A DNA stretch of 18,192 nucleotides from an uncultured Flavonifractor sp. (GCA_947384055.1 CANDFO010000049.1:1-18192), one strand, 5' to 3'; counted from the stretch's first letter, positions 1-7,800 are shown. The notes: generated by a model from the letters alone, not told the origin. Numbers and translations: made by a program.

Positions 1-51
1 TGGCGGGAAAAAGACCGCTCAGACGGCGTTCAACGGTTGTGAATACAGGTT

Positions 52-1500
52 CTAAGACTCCTCGCCGGGCTTGTCCTCCTCCGCAAGGTCCGCCCGGGTC
101 AGGGACATCAGGTCCTCTTTCCCCGGCGATTCCAACCCCGCCACCCGGTCGGACTGCCGGGCCACCGCCCGCTCGAATACATTGCGCACATCCCGGGCAT
201 TGCCGAAATTCTCGTCCCGGTTTTCATAGAGTTCGGAAAAATACGTCCCGGCATAGCTGAGCGCCTCTTCATCCAGGGTGTATCCGTTTTTGCCGCACAT
301 GGAGCGGAAGATCTCCATAAGCTGTCCGCCGTTATAGTCCTCAAAGTAGAAATACTTGTTAAACCGGCTCTCCAGGCCGGGGTTCGCATGGATAAAGCCG
401 CCCATAAGCTCGGTATAGCCCGCCACAATAACAATCAGGTCCGCCCGGTGGTCCTCCATGCCCTTGAGCAGAGCTTCAATTGCCTCTCTGCCGAAGTCGT
501 TGGGGGCGTCCTGATTGGCCAGGGCATAGGCCTCGTCAATGAAGAGCACGCCGCCCAGGGCTTTCTGAATGACCTCATTGGTCTTTATAGCCGTCTGTCC
601 CACAAAGCCCGCCACCAGCCCGGAGCGGTCCACCTCCACCAGCTGGCCCTTGGACAGTACGCCGATAGCGTGGTAGATTTTCGCCAGCAGCCGGGCCACG
701 GTGGTCTTGCCGGTGCCCGGATTGCCCATAAACACCAGATGCAGGCTCATAGGGGGAACGGGGAGCCCGTGCTCCTGCCGGAGCTTGCGGACCTTCACCA
801 GATTAATGAGGCTTTTTACGTCGGCCTTTACCTTCTCCAGACCGCACAGACTGTCCAGCTCGGCCAGCAGCTCCTCCAGGCTGGGCGCGGGCTCCGCCTC
901 CTCCGCGGGTTGAGACTGGGCCTGTGCGCCTCCTGCGGCCGCAGCCGCCGGAGCGGCGCTGTCCGTCTGGGGCCGCTGGGAGACAAAATCCTTGGCGTCC
1001 AGCGGGGCCTTGCCCCCGGAAAGCCCGTCCCGGACGCACAGGGCGGACAGGGTGTCGGCACACTGGTTGACAAACCCCGCCTCCTCCTCGCTGACCACCC
1101 CGTCTACGGCGGCAAAGAGCAGCAGCATTAGAGTCATCAGGTCGATAAACCGTCGGGACAGGGTTCCGCCCGCCACCTTATCACAGGCGCGCATCCGCAC
1201 AAAACAGGCCGGTGGCTTGAAAGAGGGGTACTCACTGACGGCGGTGGACAGCTCCCAGAACAGAACAGAGGGCACCGGATTGCCCTTGGTATAAATGGCG
1301 TTATAGTATTCCACATGCCTAGGCGTCACGGGGGCCCCGTCGCTGTTCCACACGCCCAGGGCGCAGGCCCGCATAAAAATATCCACCTCCTGGGTAAACT
1401 TCTGGCGCAGGGCGGTATCCGCAATCTGCCGCCGAAAGGCGGAAATTCCCTCGCTGTACTGCTTATGCACCTCCGCGGCGCTGAGTGAATTTTTCAACAT
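52..1500 (-). CDS. AAA+ ATPase, CbxX/SpoVK type, with TerB-like N-terminal segment
   Basis: This 482-residue protein is probably a hexameric AAA+ ATPase that remodels a protein partner. The C-terminal half is a clear CbxX/CfqX (SpoVK-like) module. It has Walker A GNPGTGKTT near residue 258, the family-typical GLVAGFVGQTAIKT stretch, Walker B LFIDEAYAL near 313, sensor-1 region VIVAGYTE near 360, and SRFNKYF (arginine-finger region) near 377. The N-terminal half has a helix reading LLLFAAVDGVVSEEEAGF near residue 125, which resembles a TerB-like acidic fold. An Ala/Gly/Gln-rich linker near residues 185-210 separates the halves. The ATG at 1500 is chosen because GAGGTG lies just upstream; the frame stays open 14 codons further to 1542 without a better ribosome site. 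No cbb or spoV genes are nearby, so a SpoVK role is not supported. The family is secure; the substrate is unknown. Confidence 0.88.
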   Translation of the reverse strand: MLKNSLSAAEVHKQYSEGISAFRRQIADTALRQKFTQEVDIFMRACALGVWNSDGAPVTPRHVEYYNAIYTKGNPVPSVLFWELSTAVSEYPSFKPPACFVRMRACDKVAGGTLSRRFIDLMTLMLLLFAAVDGVVSEEEAGFVNQCADTLSALCVRDGLSGGKAPLDAKDFVSQRPQTDSAAPAAAAAGGAQAQSQPAEEAEPAPSLEELLAELDSLCGLEKVKADVKSLINLVKVRKLRQEHGLPVPPMSLHLVFMGNPGTGKTTVARLLAKIYHAIGVLSKGQLVEVDRSGLVAGFVGQTAIKTNEVIQKALGGVLFIDEAYALANQDAPNDFGREAIEALLKGMEDHRADLIVIVAGYTELMGGFIHANPGLESRFNKYFYFEDYNGGQLMEIFRSMCGKNGYTLDEEALSYAGTYFSELYENRDENFGNARDVRNVFERAVARQSDRVAGLESPGKEDLMSLTRADLAEEDKPGEES

Positions 1501-1611
1501 AACGCACCTCGATTGGGAAAATTTGATGACACACGCCGGCACAGCGGCGGAATCCGGGCCGTGATACCCGTCCCCGCGGTTCCCGGCGGGGCTAAGAGCC
1601 GCTTTACCGCC

Positions 1612-1640
1612 ATTATAGCATGGACCAGCGGCATCTTCAA
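1612..1640 (-). promoter_or_regulatory. Sigma-A promoter of the AAA+ ATPase gene
   Basis: Read on the minus strand, TTGAAG (1635-1640) is followed by a 17-bp spacer and TATAAT (1612-1617). Transcription would start near 1605, leaving a leader of about 105 nt before the ATG at 1500. It lies back to back with the plus-strand promoter at 1683. Confidence 0.75.
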
Positions 1641-1682
1641 CCCTTGGTCCGTCCCCGTCTGGAGCGGAGCGTCAATCTTTTG

Positions 1683-1711
1683 TTGACACGTTCCGTCGGG
1701 CCGGATACAAT
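1683..1711 (+). promoter_or_regulatory. Sigma-A promoter of the DUF3783-yaaA pair
   Basis: TTGACA (1683-1688), a 17-bp spacer and TACAAT (1706-1711) make a near-consensus promoter. The start site should be about 1718, some 27 nt before the ATG at 1745, with an AAAGGAAG ribosome site between them. Confidence 0.8.
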
Positions 1712-1744
1712 AGCGAAGGGAATCTATCGGTTGAAAGGAAGCTG

Positions 1745-2143
1745 ATGCGTGTGAATACTCCTCTGGTCCTGCTGTTCAATCTGGATACGCCCAAAGGCGC
1801 GAAAATCCGCCGCATGTGCCTGCCGCTGAAAATCCGCACCCGGCCGGTGTCCAAAAGCGGCTACGGCCTCTCCCTGGCGGCCCTGGCGGAGGGGGAGCAG
1901 GCTCTTCAGCCTCCGGCTCCGGAACAGGATTTCAGCGACGAGCTCTTGCTGATGGCGGGCTTTACCGGCCCTCAGCTCAACGCCTTTCTGGAGGGCTTCC
2001 GCCGCAGCCACATTCCTCCGGTGCCACTGAAAGCGGTGCTCACCCAGACCAACCGGGACTGGACTCCCGCCGCGCTCCGCACCGAGCTGCTGCGGGAGCG
2101 GGAGGCCATCCGTCAGGGCGGCTCCGCCCACCCTGTCCCGTGA
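1745..2143 (+). CDS. DUF3783 domain-containing protein
   Basis: This 132-residue soluble protein resembles the DUF3783 family, whose function is unknown. The family-like part is C-terminal: LLLMAGFTGPQLNAFLEGF near residues 67-85, then PLKAVLTQTNRDWT near 93-106, which matches the typical 'KAVLTptNrnWt' block. The N-terminal segment LVLLFNLDTPKGAKIRRMC is also typical of these proteins. No membrane segment or signal peptide is seen. The start is the ATG 4 nt after AAGGAAG. Its TGA (2141-2143) overlaps the GTG of yaaA, so the two are surely co-transcribed and probably translationally coupled. That makes a role linked to iron or oxidative-stress physiology a reasonable guess, but nothing in the protein shows it. 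Confidence 0.85.
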   Translation: MRVNTPLVLLFNLDTPKGAKIRRMCLPLKIRTRPVSKSGYGLSLAALAEGEQALQPPAPEQDFSDELLLMAGFTGPQLNAFLEGFRRSHIPPVPLKAVLTQTNRDWTPAALRTELLREREAIRQGGSAHPVP

Positions 2144-2931
2144 GGCTCGTCGTCTCCCCCGCCAAAAAGCTGCGGGAGGAGCCGGACTTTCTCCCGCCCA
2201 GAGACCGCCCGGCGCTGCTGGAGCGGGCCAAAATTCTGGCGGAGTACCTGCGGAGGCTGGACTACCCGGCGCTGAAGCGGCTGCTCGCCTGCAACGACCG
2301 GCTGGCTCAGCTCAACTACCGGCGGTATCAGTCCATGGAGCTGGACCGGGAGGGGGACCCGGCCCTCTTCTGCTATGACGGCATCCAATACCAGTACATG
2401 GCGCCCCGGCTCTTTACGGCGGAGCAGTTCGCCTATGTTCAGGCCCACCTGCGCATCCTGTCCGGCTTCTACGGCGTACTGCGGCCCTTCGACGGGGTGG
2501 TGCCCTACCGTCTGGAGATGGGCGCGCGGCTGAAAACCTCCTTTTGCACCAGTCTTTACGACTTCTGGGGCGACACCATCTGCCGGACGGTTTTAGAGGG
2601 GGACGAGGGCATTATCCTCAACCTGGCCTCGGAGGAGTACGCCAGAGTCCTGCGCCCCTGGATCGGGCCGCAGGTGCGCTTGATCGACGTGGTTTTCGGG
2701 GAGCTGGAGGACGGACGCCTGATGGAAAAGGGCGTATATGTAAAAATGGCCCGGGGGGAGATGGTCCGCTTTCTGGCGGAACGCGGCGCCCGGGAGCCGG
2801 AGGCGGCTCAGGCCTTTGACCGCCTGGACTACCGCTTCTCCCCGGAGCGCTCCACCGATACGCTCTATGTATTCCTGCGCCCCGGCGGAAGGGCCCGCGG
2901 CCGGCGGGAACCGCACGCGTTGAGACGCTAA
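2140..2931 (+). CDS. yaaA: Peroxide stress protein YaaA (UPF0246/DUF328)
   Basis: This 263-residue protein starts MRLVVSPAKKL, the expected N-terminus of YaaA, which fixes the start at the GTG at 2140 although the frame is open far upstream. Other family features are LNLASEEYARVL near 169-180, a GVYVKMARGEMVRFL block near 205-219, and the region around YGVLRPFDGVVPYRLEM. In E. coli YaaA limits intracellular iron and oxidative DNA damage under peroxide; members are cytosolic, and DNA binding has been reported. There is no good Shine-Dalgarno before the GTG. Translation probably depends on ribosomes finishing the upstream DUF3783 gene (GTGA overlap). The C-terminal tail after FLRPGG is Arg-rich and probably not conserved. 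The next plausible terminator is the hairpin at 3048-3076. Confidence 0.92.
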   Translation: MRLVVSPAKKLREEPDFLPPRDRPALLERAKILAEYLRRLDYPALKRLLACNDRLAQLNYRRYQSMELDREGDPALFCYDGIQYQYMAPRLFTAEQFAYVQAHLRILSGFYGVLRPFDGVVPYRLEMGARLKTSFCTSLYDFWGDTICRTVLEGDEGIILNLASEEYARVLRPWIGPQVRLIDVVFGELEDGRLMEKGVYVKMARGEMVRFLAERGAREPEAAQAFDRLDYRFSPERSTDTLYVFLRPGGRARGRREPHALRR

Positions 2932-3047
2932 GCAGGCTCGCAGCCTTGGTGACGGCGCTCACACGCCGCAGTCGGCCCATCAAAAAAGAGGGCCTGCGCC
3001 CCCTGCTCTCCCCTGTCTCCGCCGCCCCGTTTGCCGGCCCGCCCTGT

Positions 3048-3076
3048 GTCAAAAAAGGCCCAAGGCCTTTTTTGAC
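3048..3076. terminator. Bidirectional hairpin terminator
   Basis: A perfect 13-bp inverted repeat (3048-3060 and 3064-3076) around the 3-nt loop CAA gives an A6-GGCC/GGCC-T6 hairpin, so each strand reads a T6 tract after the GC stem. It lies 18 nt past the stop of the small minus-strand gene and about 116 nt past yaaA, so it can serve both. Confidence 0.7.
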
Positions 3077-3094
3077 GCTCCGGCGCGTCCGGGC

Positions 3095-3205
3095 TCAGCG
3101 GTCGCTGACCAGCCAGCCGGGGGCGGTGCGGAAAATCAGGTCGTCCACGTCTTCCTTCACGCTGCCCTGGACGGAAATATTTTGACGCTCGTTCTGTTCG
3201 GTCAT
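3095..3205 (-). CDS. Small 36-residue protein, unknown family
   Basis: This short gene would be missed by most callers, but the signals around it are strong. A textbook ribosome site AGGAGGT (3213-3219) sits 8 nt before the ATG at 3205. The coding region is followed within 20 nt by a hairpin with a T tract. It lies alone between two terminators, so it is a separate unit. The peptide is 36 residues, hydrophilic, acidic in the middle (KEDVDD), and ends in a hydrophobic segment IFRTAPGWLVSDR. No signal peptide, membrane helix or cysteine pair is seen. I do not recognise the family. An upstream in-frame ATG at 3325 would give 76 residues, but that start lies inside the terminator hairpin at 3289-3335 and lacks a ribosome site. 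The promoter is not clear; TATACT near 3240 on the minus strand is a weak -10 candidate. Confidence 0.6.
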   Translation of the reverse strand: MTEQNERQNISVQGSVKEDVDDLIFRTAPGWLVSDR

Positions 3206-3288
3206 TTCTGTTACCTCCTCTGTACGCAGTTTACAGACCAGTATATGCCAAACCTCCCGCGGAATGTGCCGCTTTTTTCCGGTCCGGC

Positions 3289-3335
3289 AAAAAACCCGTA
3301 TACACGGCGGCTCCGCCGCGTGCATACGGGTTTTT
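3289..3335. terminator. Terminator of the marR-ABC operon
   Basis: The arms AAAAACCCGTA (3290-3300) and TACGGGTTTTT (3325-3335) are perfectly complementary and enclose a further GC-rich stem with a mismatch. On the minus strand it follows the stop of the second ABC gene (3378) by about 45 nt and ends in a T tract, so it closes the exporter operon. It would also work on the plus strand. Confidence 0.8.
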
Positions 3336-3377
3336 CTGCTCTTTCCACGCTTTTTCCCTTCCTTGGGGGAGCCCGGG

Positions 3378-5444
3378 TCAGCTCAGGGTAAACTGTCCGG
3401 TGTAAAGCTGATAGTAGCGCCCCTTCTGGGCCAGCAGCTCCTCGTGGTCCCCCTTCTCCTGAATCTCGCCCTTTTCGATGACCACAATACAGTTGGAGTT
3501 GCGCACGGTGGACAGCCGGTGGGCGATGACAAACACCGTCCGGTTTTCCATCAGGGCGTCCATGCCCTTTTCAATGTGGCGCTCGGTGCGGGTATCAATG
3601 GAGGAGGTGGCCTCATCCAGAATCATCACCGGCGGGTCTGCCACGGCAGCCCGGGCGATGGCCAGAAGCTGGCGCTGTCCCTGGGAGAGATTCCCCCCGT
3701 CGCCGCTGACCATGGTCTGATAGCCCTGGGGCAGACGGCGGATGAAGGAGTGGGCGTTGGCGCTCTTGGCGGCGGCGATGCACGCCTCGTCGCTGGCGTC
3801 CAGACGGCCGTAGCGGATGTTGTCCATGATGGTGCCGGTAAACAGGTGGGTATCCTGGAGCACCGCCCCCAGGGAGCGTCTCAGGTCGTCCTTGCGGATC
3901 ATGGTCACATCAATGCCGTCGTAGGTGATGGACCCGCCCTGAATCTCATAAAAACGGTTGATCAGGTTGGTGATGGTAGTCTTGCCCGCGCCGGTAGAGC
4001 CCACAAAGGCGATTTTCTGGCCGGGATTGGCGTAAACCGTCACCTGCTTGAGCACCTGCTTGCCGGGCACATAGGAGAAATCCACCCCGGTAAACCGCAC
4101 CGCGCCCCGGAGCTCCGTATAGTAGCAGTCCTCGCCTTCCTCCCGCCGGACGGCTCCCCGCACCCGGTGCAGGGCCGGCGCGCCGCCGGCATCCGGGTAT
4201 TTCCAGGCCCACAGGCATCCGGCCTCCGGCCGGGACAGCTCCTCCAGGGTATCCCCCGGCCCCTCCCGGACGGGCACCAGCTCCAGGCCGCAGTCCCGGG
4301 GCACCTTCCAGGCCCAGGCGCTGCTCCGGCCCTCTCCTTGGAGCTCGGACAGTCCGCCCTGCCCGTCCTTCACCGCGGGAACCAGTGTAATCCGCCCCTC
4401 GTCAATCTCGGGCGGGGTGTCCATCACCTCAAAAATCCGCTCGGCCCCCGCCAGGGCGGAGAGCACGGTGGTAAGCTGCTGGGAGATCTGGTTCAGGGGC
4501 TGGCCCACCTGCTTGGAATAGTTCAGATAGATCACCAGTCCGCCCAGGTCAAAGCCGGCGGCCACCGACAAAAGGCCGCCGAAGGCCGCAGTGAGGGCGT
4601 AGCTGATGTTCATAAGGTTGTTGGAGATAGGCATGATGGCGGTGGAATAGTAATTGGCCCGGGACGCCGCCTGCCGGTAGGCCTCGTTGCGCCGCTGAAA
4701 CTCCTCCTTGGCCGCCTCTTCATGGGTGAAGGCCTTGACCACCTTCAGGCCCTCGATCATCTCCTGAATGTTGCCGTTGACGTCGCCCAGGGCGGCTTGC
4801 TGGGCCTGATAGTTTTTCCGGCTCTTTCCCCCCATCCAGGAGAAAATCAGCATTGTCACCGCCAGAATCACCAGCGTCACCAGGAACAGAAGGGGATTTG
4901 TCACCAGCATAATGGTGACGATGCCCACAAACATAATCACGCTGGACAGCAGGGACACCAGGCTCTGCTGGAGGGCCAGCTCCACATTGTCCGCGTCGTT
5001 GGTAAAGCGGCTCATCAGCTCGCCGTGGGGGTGCCGGTCGAAGTAGGAGAGGGGCAGGTCCTGGAGCTTGTCAAACAGTTCCCGCCGCAGGCGGTTGATC
5101 CCCCGTTCGGCCAGGCGCACCATGGTGGAGGACTGTAGATAGGCGGCCGCCGCCCCCAGCAGGTACACCCCCAGCAGCTTCAGCAGGGAGAAACCCAGCC
5201 CCGCCACATCGGTGGCCCCTGAGTAAATAAAATCGTTGATGATGGGCCGGAGCATGTAGGACCCGGCCAGATTGGTGCCCACCGATATCAGCAGGCAGAG
5301 CAGCACCAGCGCCAGCAGCCCCTTGCGCTCCGTCACATAGGAGAGCAGCCGCAGGGCGGTTTTTTTTGCGTCCTTGGGCTTTTGATACCCTCCGCGGGCC
5401 CCCGGCCCGTGTCCCCGGGGCCCCTGTCTCGTCTCGTTGGCCAT
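3378..5444 (-). CDS. ABC exporter half-transporter, catalytic-site subunit (permease-ATPase)
   Basis: This 688-residue protein fuses six membrane helices (about residues 40-320) to an ATP-binding domain (about 445-688). The ATPase motifs are Walker A GSTGAGKTT near 481, signature LSQGQ near 588, and Walker B VMILDEATSS near 607 with the catalytic Glu intact, followed by the H-loop in IAHRLST. It probably pairs with the product of the upstream gene as a heterodimeric multidrug or lipid exporter of the BmrCD/TM287-288 type. The consensus Walker B here complements the Asp version in the partner. The linker between membrane part and ATPase (about 350-442) is expanded to roughly 90 residues and carries WAWK twice, near 377 and 411. 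Its ATG overlaps the partner's TAA by one base (TAATG). A leading Gly/Arg-rich tail of about 25 residues precedes the first helix. Confidence 0.93.
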   Translation of the reverse strand: MANETRQGPRGHGPGARGGYQKPKDAKKTALRLLSYVTERKGLLALVLLCLLISVGTNLAGSYMLRPIINDFIYSGATDVAGLGFSLLKLLGVYLLGAAAAYLQSSTMVRLAERGINRLRRELFDKLQDLPLSYFDRHPHGELMSRFTNDADNVELALQQSLVSLLSSVIMFVGIVTIMLVTNPLLFLVTLVILAVTMLIFSWMGGKSRKNYQAQQAALGDVNGNIQEMIEGLKVVKAFTHEEAAKEEFQRRNEAYRQAASRANYYSTAIMPISNNLMNISYALTAAFGGLLSVAAGFDLGGLVIYLNYSKQVGQPLNQISQQLTTVLSALAGAERIFEVMDTPPEIDEGRITLVPAVKDGQGGLSELQGEGRSSAWAWKVPRDCGLELVPVREGPGDTLEELSRPEAGCLWAWKYPDAGGAPALHRVRGAVRREEGEDCYYTELRGAVRFTGVDFSYVPGKQVLKQVTVYANPGQKIAFVGSTGAGKTTITNLINRFYEIQGGSITYDGIDVTMIRKDDLRRSLGAVLQDTHLFTGTIMDNIRYGRLDASDEACIAAAKSANAHSFIRRLPQGYQTMVSGDGGNLSQGQRQLLAIARAAVADPPVMILDEATSSIDTRTERHIEKGMDALMENRTVFVIAHRLSTVRNSNCIVVIEKGEIQEKGDHEELLAQKGRYYQLYTGQFTLS

Positions 5445-7189
5445 TATTCCGACACCCCCTCAAGCTGAGACTGGTAGATCTCCTGATAAATTTCGTTGCC
5501 GGCCAGCAGCTCCTCGTGAGTCCCCAGCCCGGCGATGTGGTCGTCCTCCAGAATCACAATCTGGTCGGCGTACTGCACCGAGCTGATCCGCTGGGCGATG
5601 ATGATCACCGTGGTATCCTTCAGATTCTCATGGAAGGACCGGCGGATATTGGCTTCGGTAGCCGAGTCCACGGCGGAGGTGGAGTCGTCCAGAATGAGGA
5701 TGGCCGGCTTGCGGAGCATCGCCCGGGCAATGCACAGCCGCTGCTTCTGTCCGCCGGAGACGTTGACGCCCCCCTGCTCCAGCCAGGTGTCAAATCCGTC
5801 GGGCAGGCCCATGATGAAGTCATAGGCCTGGGCGTCCTTCGCCGCCTGGACCAGCTCCTCCTCGGTGGCGTCCGCCTTGCCCCAGAGGAGGTTCTCCCGG
5901 ATGGTCCCGGAGAAGAGCACGTTGTTCTGCAAAACCATTCCGATGCGGCCCCGCAGCTCCTCCAGCGGGTAATTCCGCACGTCCACCCCGTCCACCAGCA
6001 CCGCGCCTCCGGTGACGTCGTAGAACCGGGGAATCAGGTTCACCAGGGAGGACTTGCCCACGCCGGTGCCCCCCACCACGGCCACAAACTGCCCCGGCTC
6101 CACCGTCAGATTGATATGGGAGAGCACATCGTCCCCGCTGCCGGCGGCCACATACTTGAAGGACACATCCTGAAACTCCACCCTTCCCCTGGGGGCGGGG
6201 AGCGCCTGCCGGCCGGCCTCCGCGCTGTCCTGGATATCCGGGCTGGCGTCCAGCACCTCACAGATGCGCCGGGCGCAGGCCTGGGCCCGGGAGAGCTGGA
6301 GCAGGCTCATGGCCACCATCATCACGCTCATCAGAATCTGTGCGATGTACGTGAGGAACGAGGACAGGTCCCCTACCAGGAGAGCGCCTCCCATCACCTG
6401 CCGTCCGCCTACCCACAGCACGGACACCGTGGCAATATTCAGGGAGAGCATCATCACGGGCATCATGAGCACCACCCGGGTGCCCACCTTCAGAGAGGCC
6501 TCGGTGAGCGCGTCGTTGGAGCGCATGAACTTGGTCTTTTCATATCCCGCCCGGACGAAGGCCTTGACCACCCGCACCGCCACCAGGTTCTCCTGAACGG
6601 TGTTGTTCAGGTTGTCGATCTTGGTCTGCACCAGCTCGAAGAGCCTGGAGCAGACCTTCATCAAAACGGCGATGGCCAGCACCATAATCGGGATAATCAC
6701 CACCAGAATCAGCGCCAGCCGCCCGTTGATGGAAAACGTCACCGCCAGGGCCGCAATGAGCATCACCGGCGCCCGCACCAGCATCCGCAGGCCCATGGCC
6801 AGCATCATGGTCAGGGCGTTGACGTCGTTGGTCATGCGGGTGATCAGAGACGCCGAGGAGAACCGGTCAATATCCGCGAAGGAGAACTCCTGCACCTTGT
6901 TGAACAGGCCCTGGCGCAGGTTGGCTCCAAAGCCCTGGGAGCTGTAGGCGGCGTATTTGGCCGCCAGCACCCCCAGCGCCATGGCCAGCGCCGCCAGCAC
7001 CACCATCAGCGCGCCCATCCGCACAATATAGGGCACGTCGCCCTCCGCGATGCCCACATCCACAATTTTAGCCATGACTCTGGGCAGAATCAGCTCGCAC
7101 ACCACCTCCAGCACCACAAACAGCGGCGCCAGAAGCGCATACCGCTTATACTGGGACAGATAGGCCCCTAGGGTTTTGAGCATTGACAT
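5444..7189 (-). CDS. ABC exporter half-transporter, degenerate-site subunit (permease-ATPase)
   Basis: This 581-residue protein has an N-terminal six-helix exporter domain (to about residue 310) and an ATP-binding domain with Walker A GGTGVGKSS near 372, canonical signature VSGGQKQ near 477, and Walker B ILILDDSTSAVD near 495. The residue after the Walker B Asp is Asp, not Glu. This is the known mark of the non-hydrolysing site in heterodimeric ABC exporters. Its normal signature motif would complete the catalytic site of the partner at 3378-5444. The ATG at 7189 lies 22 nt inside the end of marR, with AAAGGA close upstream; a second ATG at 7183 (MLKTLGAY) has a more usual spacing and may be the true start. 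Co-transcription with marR and the second subunit is near certain. Confidence 0.93.
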   Translation of the reverse strand: MSMLKTLGAYLSQYKRYALLAPLFVVLEVVCELILPRVMAKIVDVGIAEGDVPYIVRMGALMVVLAALAMALGVLAAKYAAYSSQGFGANLRQGLFNKVQEFSFADIDRFSSASLITRMTNDVNALTMMLAMGLRMLVRAPVMLIAALAVTFSINGRLALILVVIIPIMVLAIAVLMKVCSRLFELVQTKIDNLNNTVQENLVAVRVVKAFVRAGYEKTKFMRSNDALTEASLKVGTRVVLMMPVMMLSLNIATVSVLWVGGRQVMGGALLVGDLSSFLTYIAQILMSVMMVAMSLLQLSRAQACARRICEVLDASPDIQDSAEAGRQALPAPRGRVEFQDVSFKYVAAGSGDDVLSHINLTVEPGQFVAVVGGTGVGKSSLVNLIPRFYDVTGGAVLVDGVDVRNYPLEELRGRIGMVLQNNVLFSGTIRENLLWGKADATEEELVQAAKDAQAYDFIMGLPDGFDTWLEQGGVNVSGGQKQRLCIARAMLRKPAILILDDSTSAVDSATEANIRRSFHENLKDTTVIIIAQRISSVQYADQIVILEDDHIAGLGTHEELLAGNEIYQEIYQSQLEGVSE

Positions 7190-7668
7190 CCCATCCTTTC
7201 AAAGGGGTTTTGGGGCACGCCCTCCGGCGTACCCATGAGATTTTGGAGCATCCGCTGAAAATATTCCGCCATCTGCTCCTGTTCGCCGGAAGAAAAGCCC
7301 TCCATCATCCGCCGGTTAATTGCCGCCAGCGCGCGCCAGCATTTCTCCACCGCCGCCTCCCCCCGGGGGGTGACGGAAATCCGCTTGCGCCGCTGGTCCT
7401 CCCGGTCGGTGCGCTTTTCCACATAGCCCAGCCGCTCCAGGGATTTCAGGGACATGGCCACCGCCGCCGGGGAGACCAGCAGCGCCTCCGCCAGCTCCCG
7501 CTGGGTGGGAATGTCCCCGTTCTCCCTGCGGCTTTGCAGCAGCATCATCAGCAGGGGCGAGCCCAGCTCATCCAGCCCCTGGGCCGCAAGCTCCTCCTGC
7601 ATAGCCGTCCGGTGGGCCTGGTGCAGGGCGTGGAACAGATAGCCGGACAGGTTTGGGTCCCGGTCCAT
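7168..7668 (-). CDS. MarR-family transcriptional regulator
   Basis: This 166-residue protein has the MarR layout. An N-terminal helix (YLFHALHQAHRTAMQ) is followed by the winged helix-turn-helix at about residues 45-100: PTQRELAEALLVSPAAVAMS as the HTH, LKSLERLGYVEKRTDREDQR as recognition region and wing, then RRKRISVTPRG. The C-terminal helices serve dimerisation. The ATG at 7668 has a strong AGGAGG 7 nt upstream. It is the first gene of the ABC exporter operon and overlaps the next gene by 22 nt. The usual logic is self-repression relieved by a ligand, often an exported compound. The palindrome at 7685-7702, just after the promoter, fits as its operator. The extreme C-terminus (RMGCQCSKP) has two cysteines; whether they sense redox is untested. 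Confidence 0.92.
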   Translation of the reverse strand: MDRDPNLSGYLFHALHQAHRTAMQEELAAQGLDELGSPLLMMLLQSRRENGDIPTQRELAEALLVSPAAVAMSLKSLERLGYVEKRTDREDQRRKRISVTPRGEAAVEKCWRALAAINRRMMEGFSSGEQEQMAEYFQRMLQNLMGTPEGVPQNPFERMGCQCSKP

Positions 7669-7684
7669 GGAAGCGCCTCCTTTT

Positions 7685-7702
7685 TAATTAAGGGCTTAAT
7701 TA
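7685..7702. promoter_or_regulatory. Probable MarR operator palindrome
   Basis: TAATTAAG-GG-CTTAATTA is a perfect 18-bp dyad with a 2-bp centre, of the AT-rich kind and size that MarR dimers bind. It lies between the -10 element (7717-7722) and the ribosome site, so binding would block transcription of marR and both ABC genes. Confidence 0.7.
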
Positions 7703-7716
7703 TCAACGGCTTGCCT

Positions 7717-7745
7717 ATTTTAGCCGCTTGCGGAGAAAATGTCAA
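7717..7745 (-). promoter_or_regulatory. Sigma-A promoter of the marR-ABC operon
   Basis: On the minus strand, TTGACA (7740-7745) is followed by a 17-bp spacer and TAAAAT (7717-7722). The start should be near 7710, eight bases or so before the palindrome and about 42 nt before the marR ATG. Confidence 0.8.
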
Positions 7746-7800
7746 TGAAGAAATTGTAAACGTTTTACCGGGCGTTTATCCTGCCGGCGGCAGACAAAGC

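Noticed and set aside
3264..5138. Long open frame on the plus strand, over 600 codons, rich in His, Gly and Gln
   Set aside because: It lies antisense to the ABC subunit at 3378-5444, whose motifs are unmistakable. The frame is open only because of high GC and skewed codon use.
5366..7171. Long His-rich open frame on the plus strand, about 600 codons
   Set aside because: Antisense shadow of the other ABC subunit; no ribosome site, no recognisable domain.
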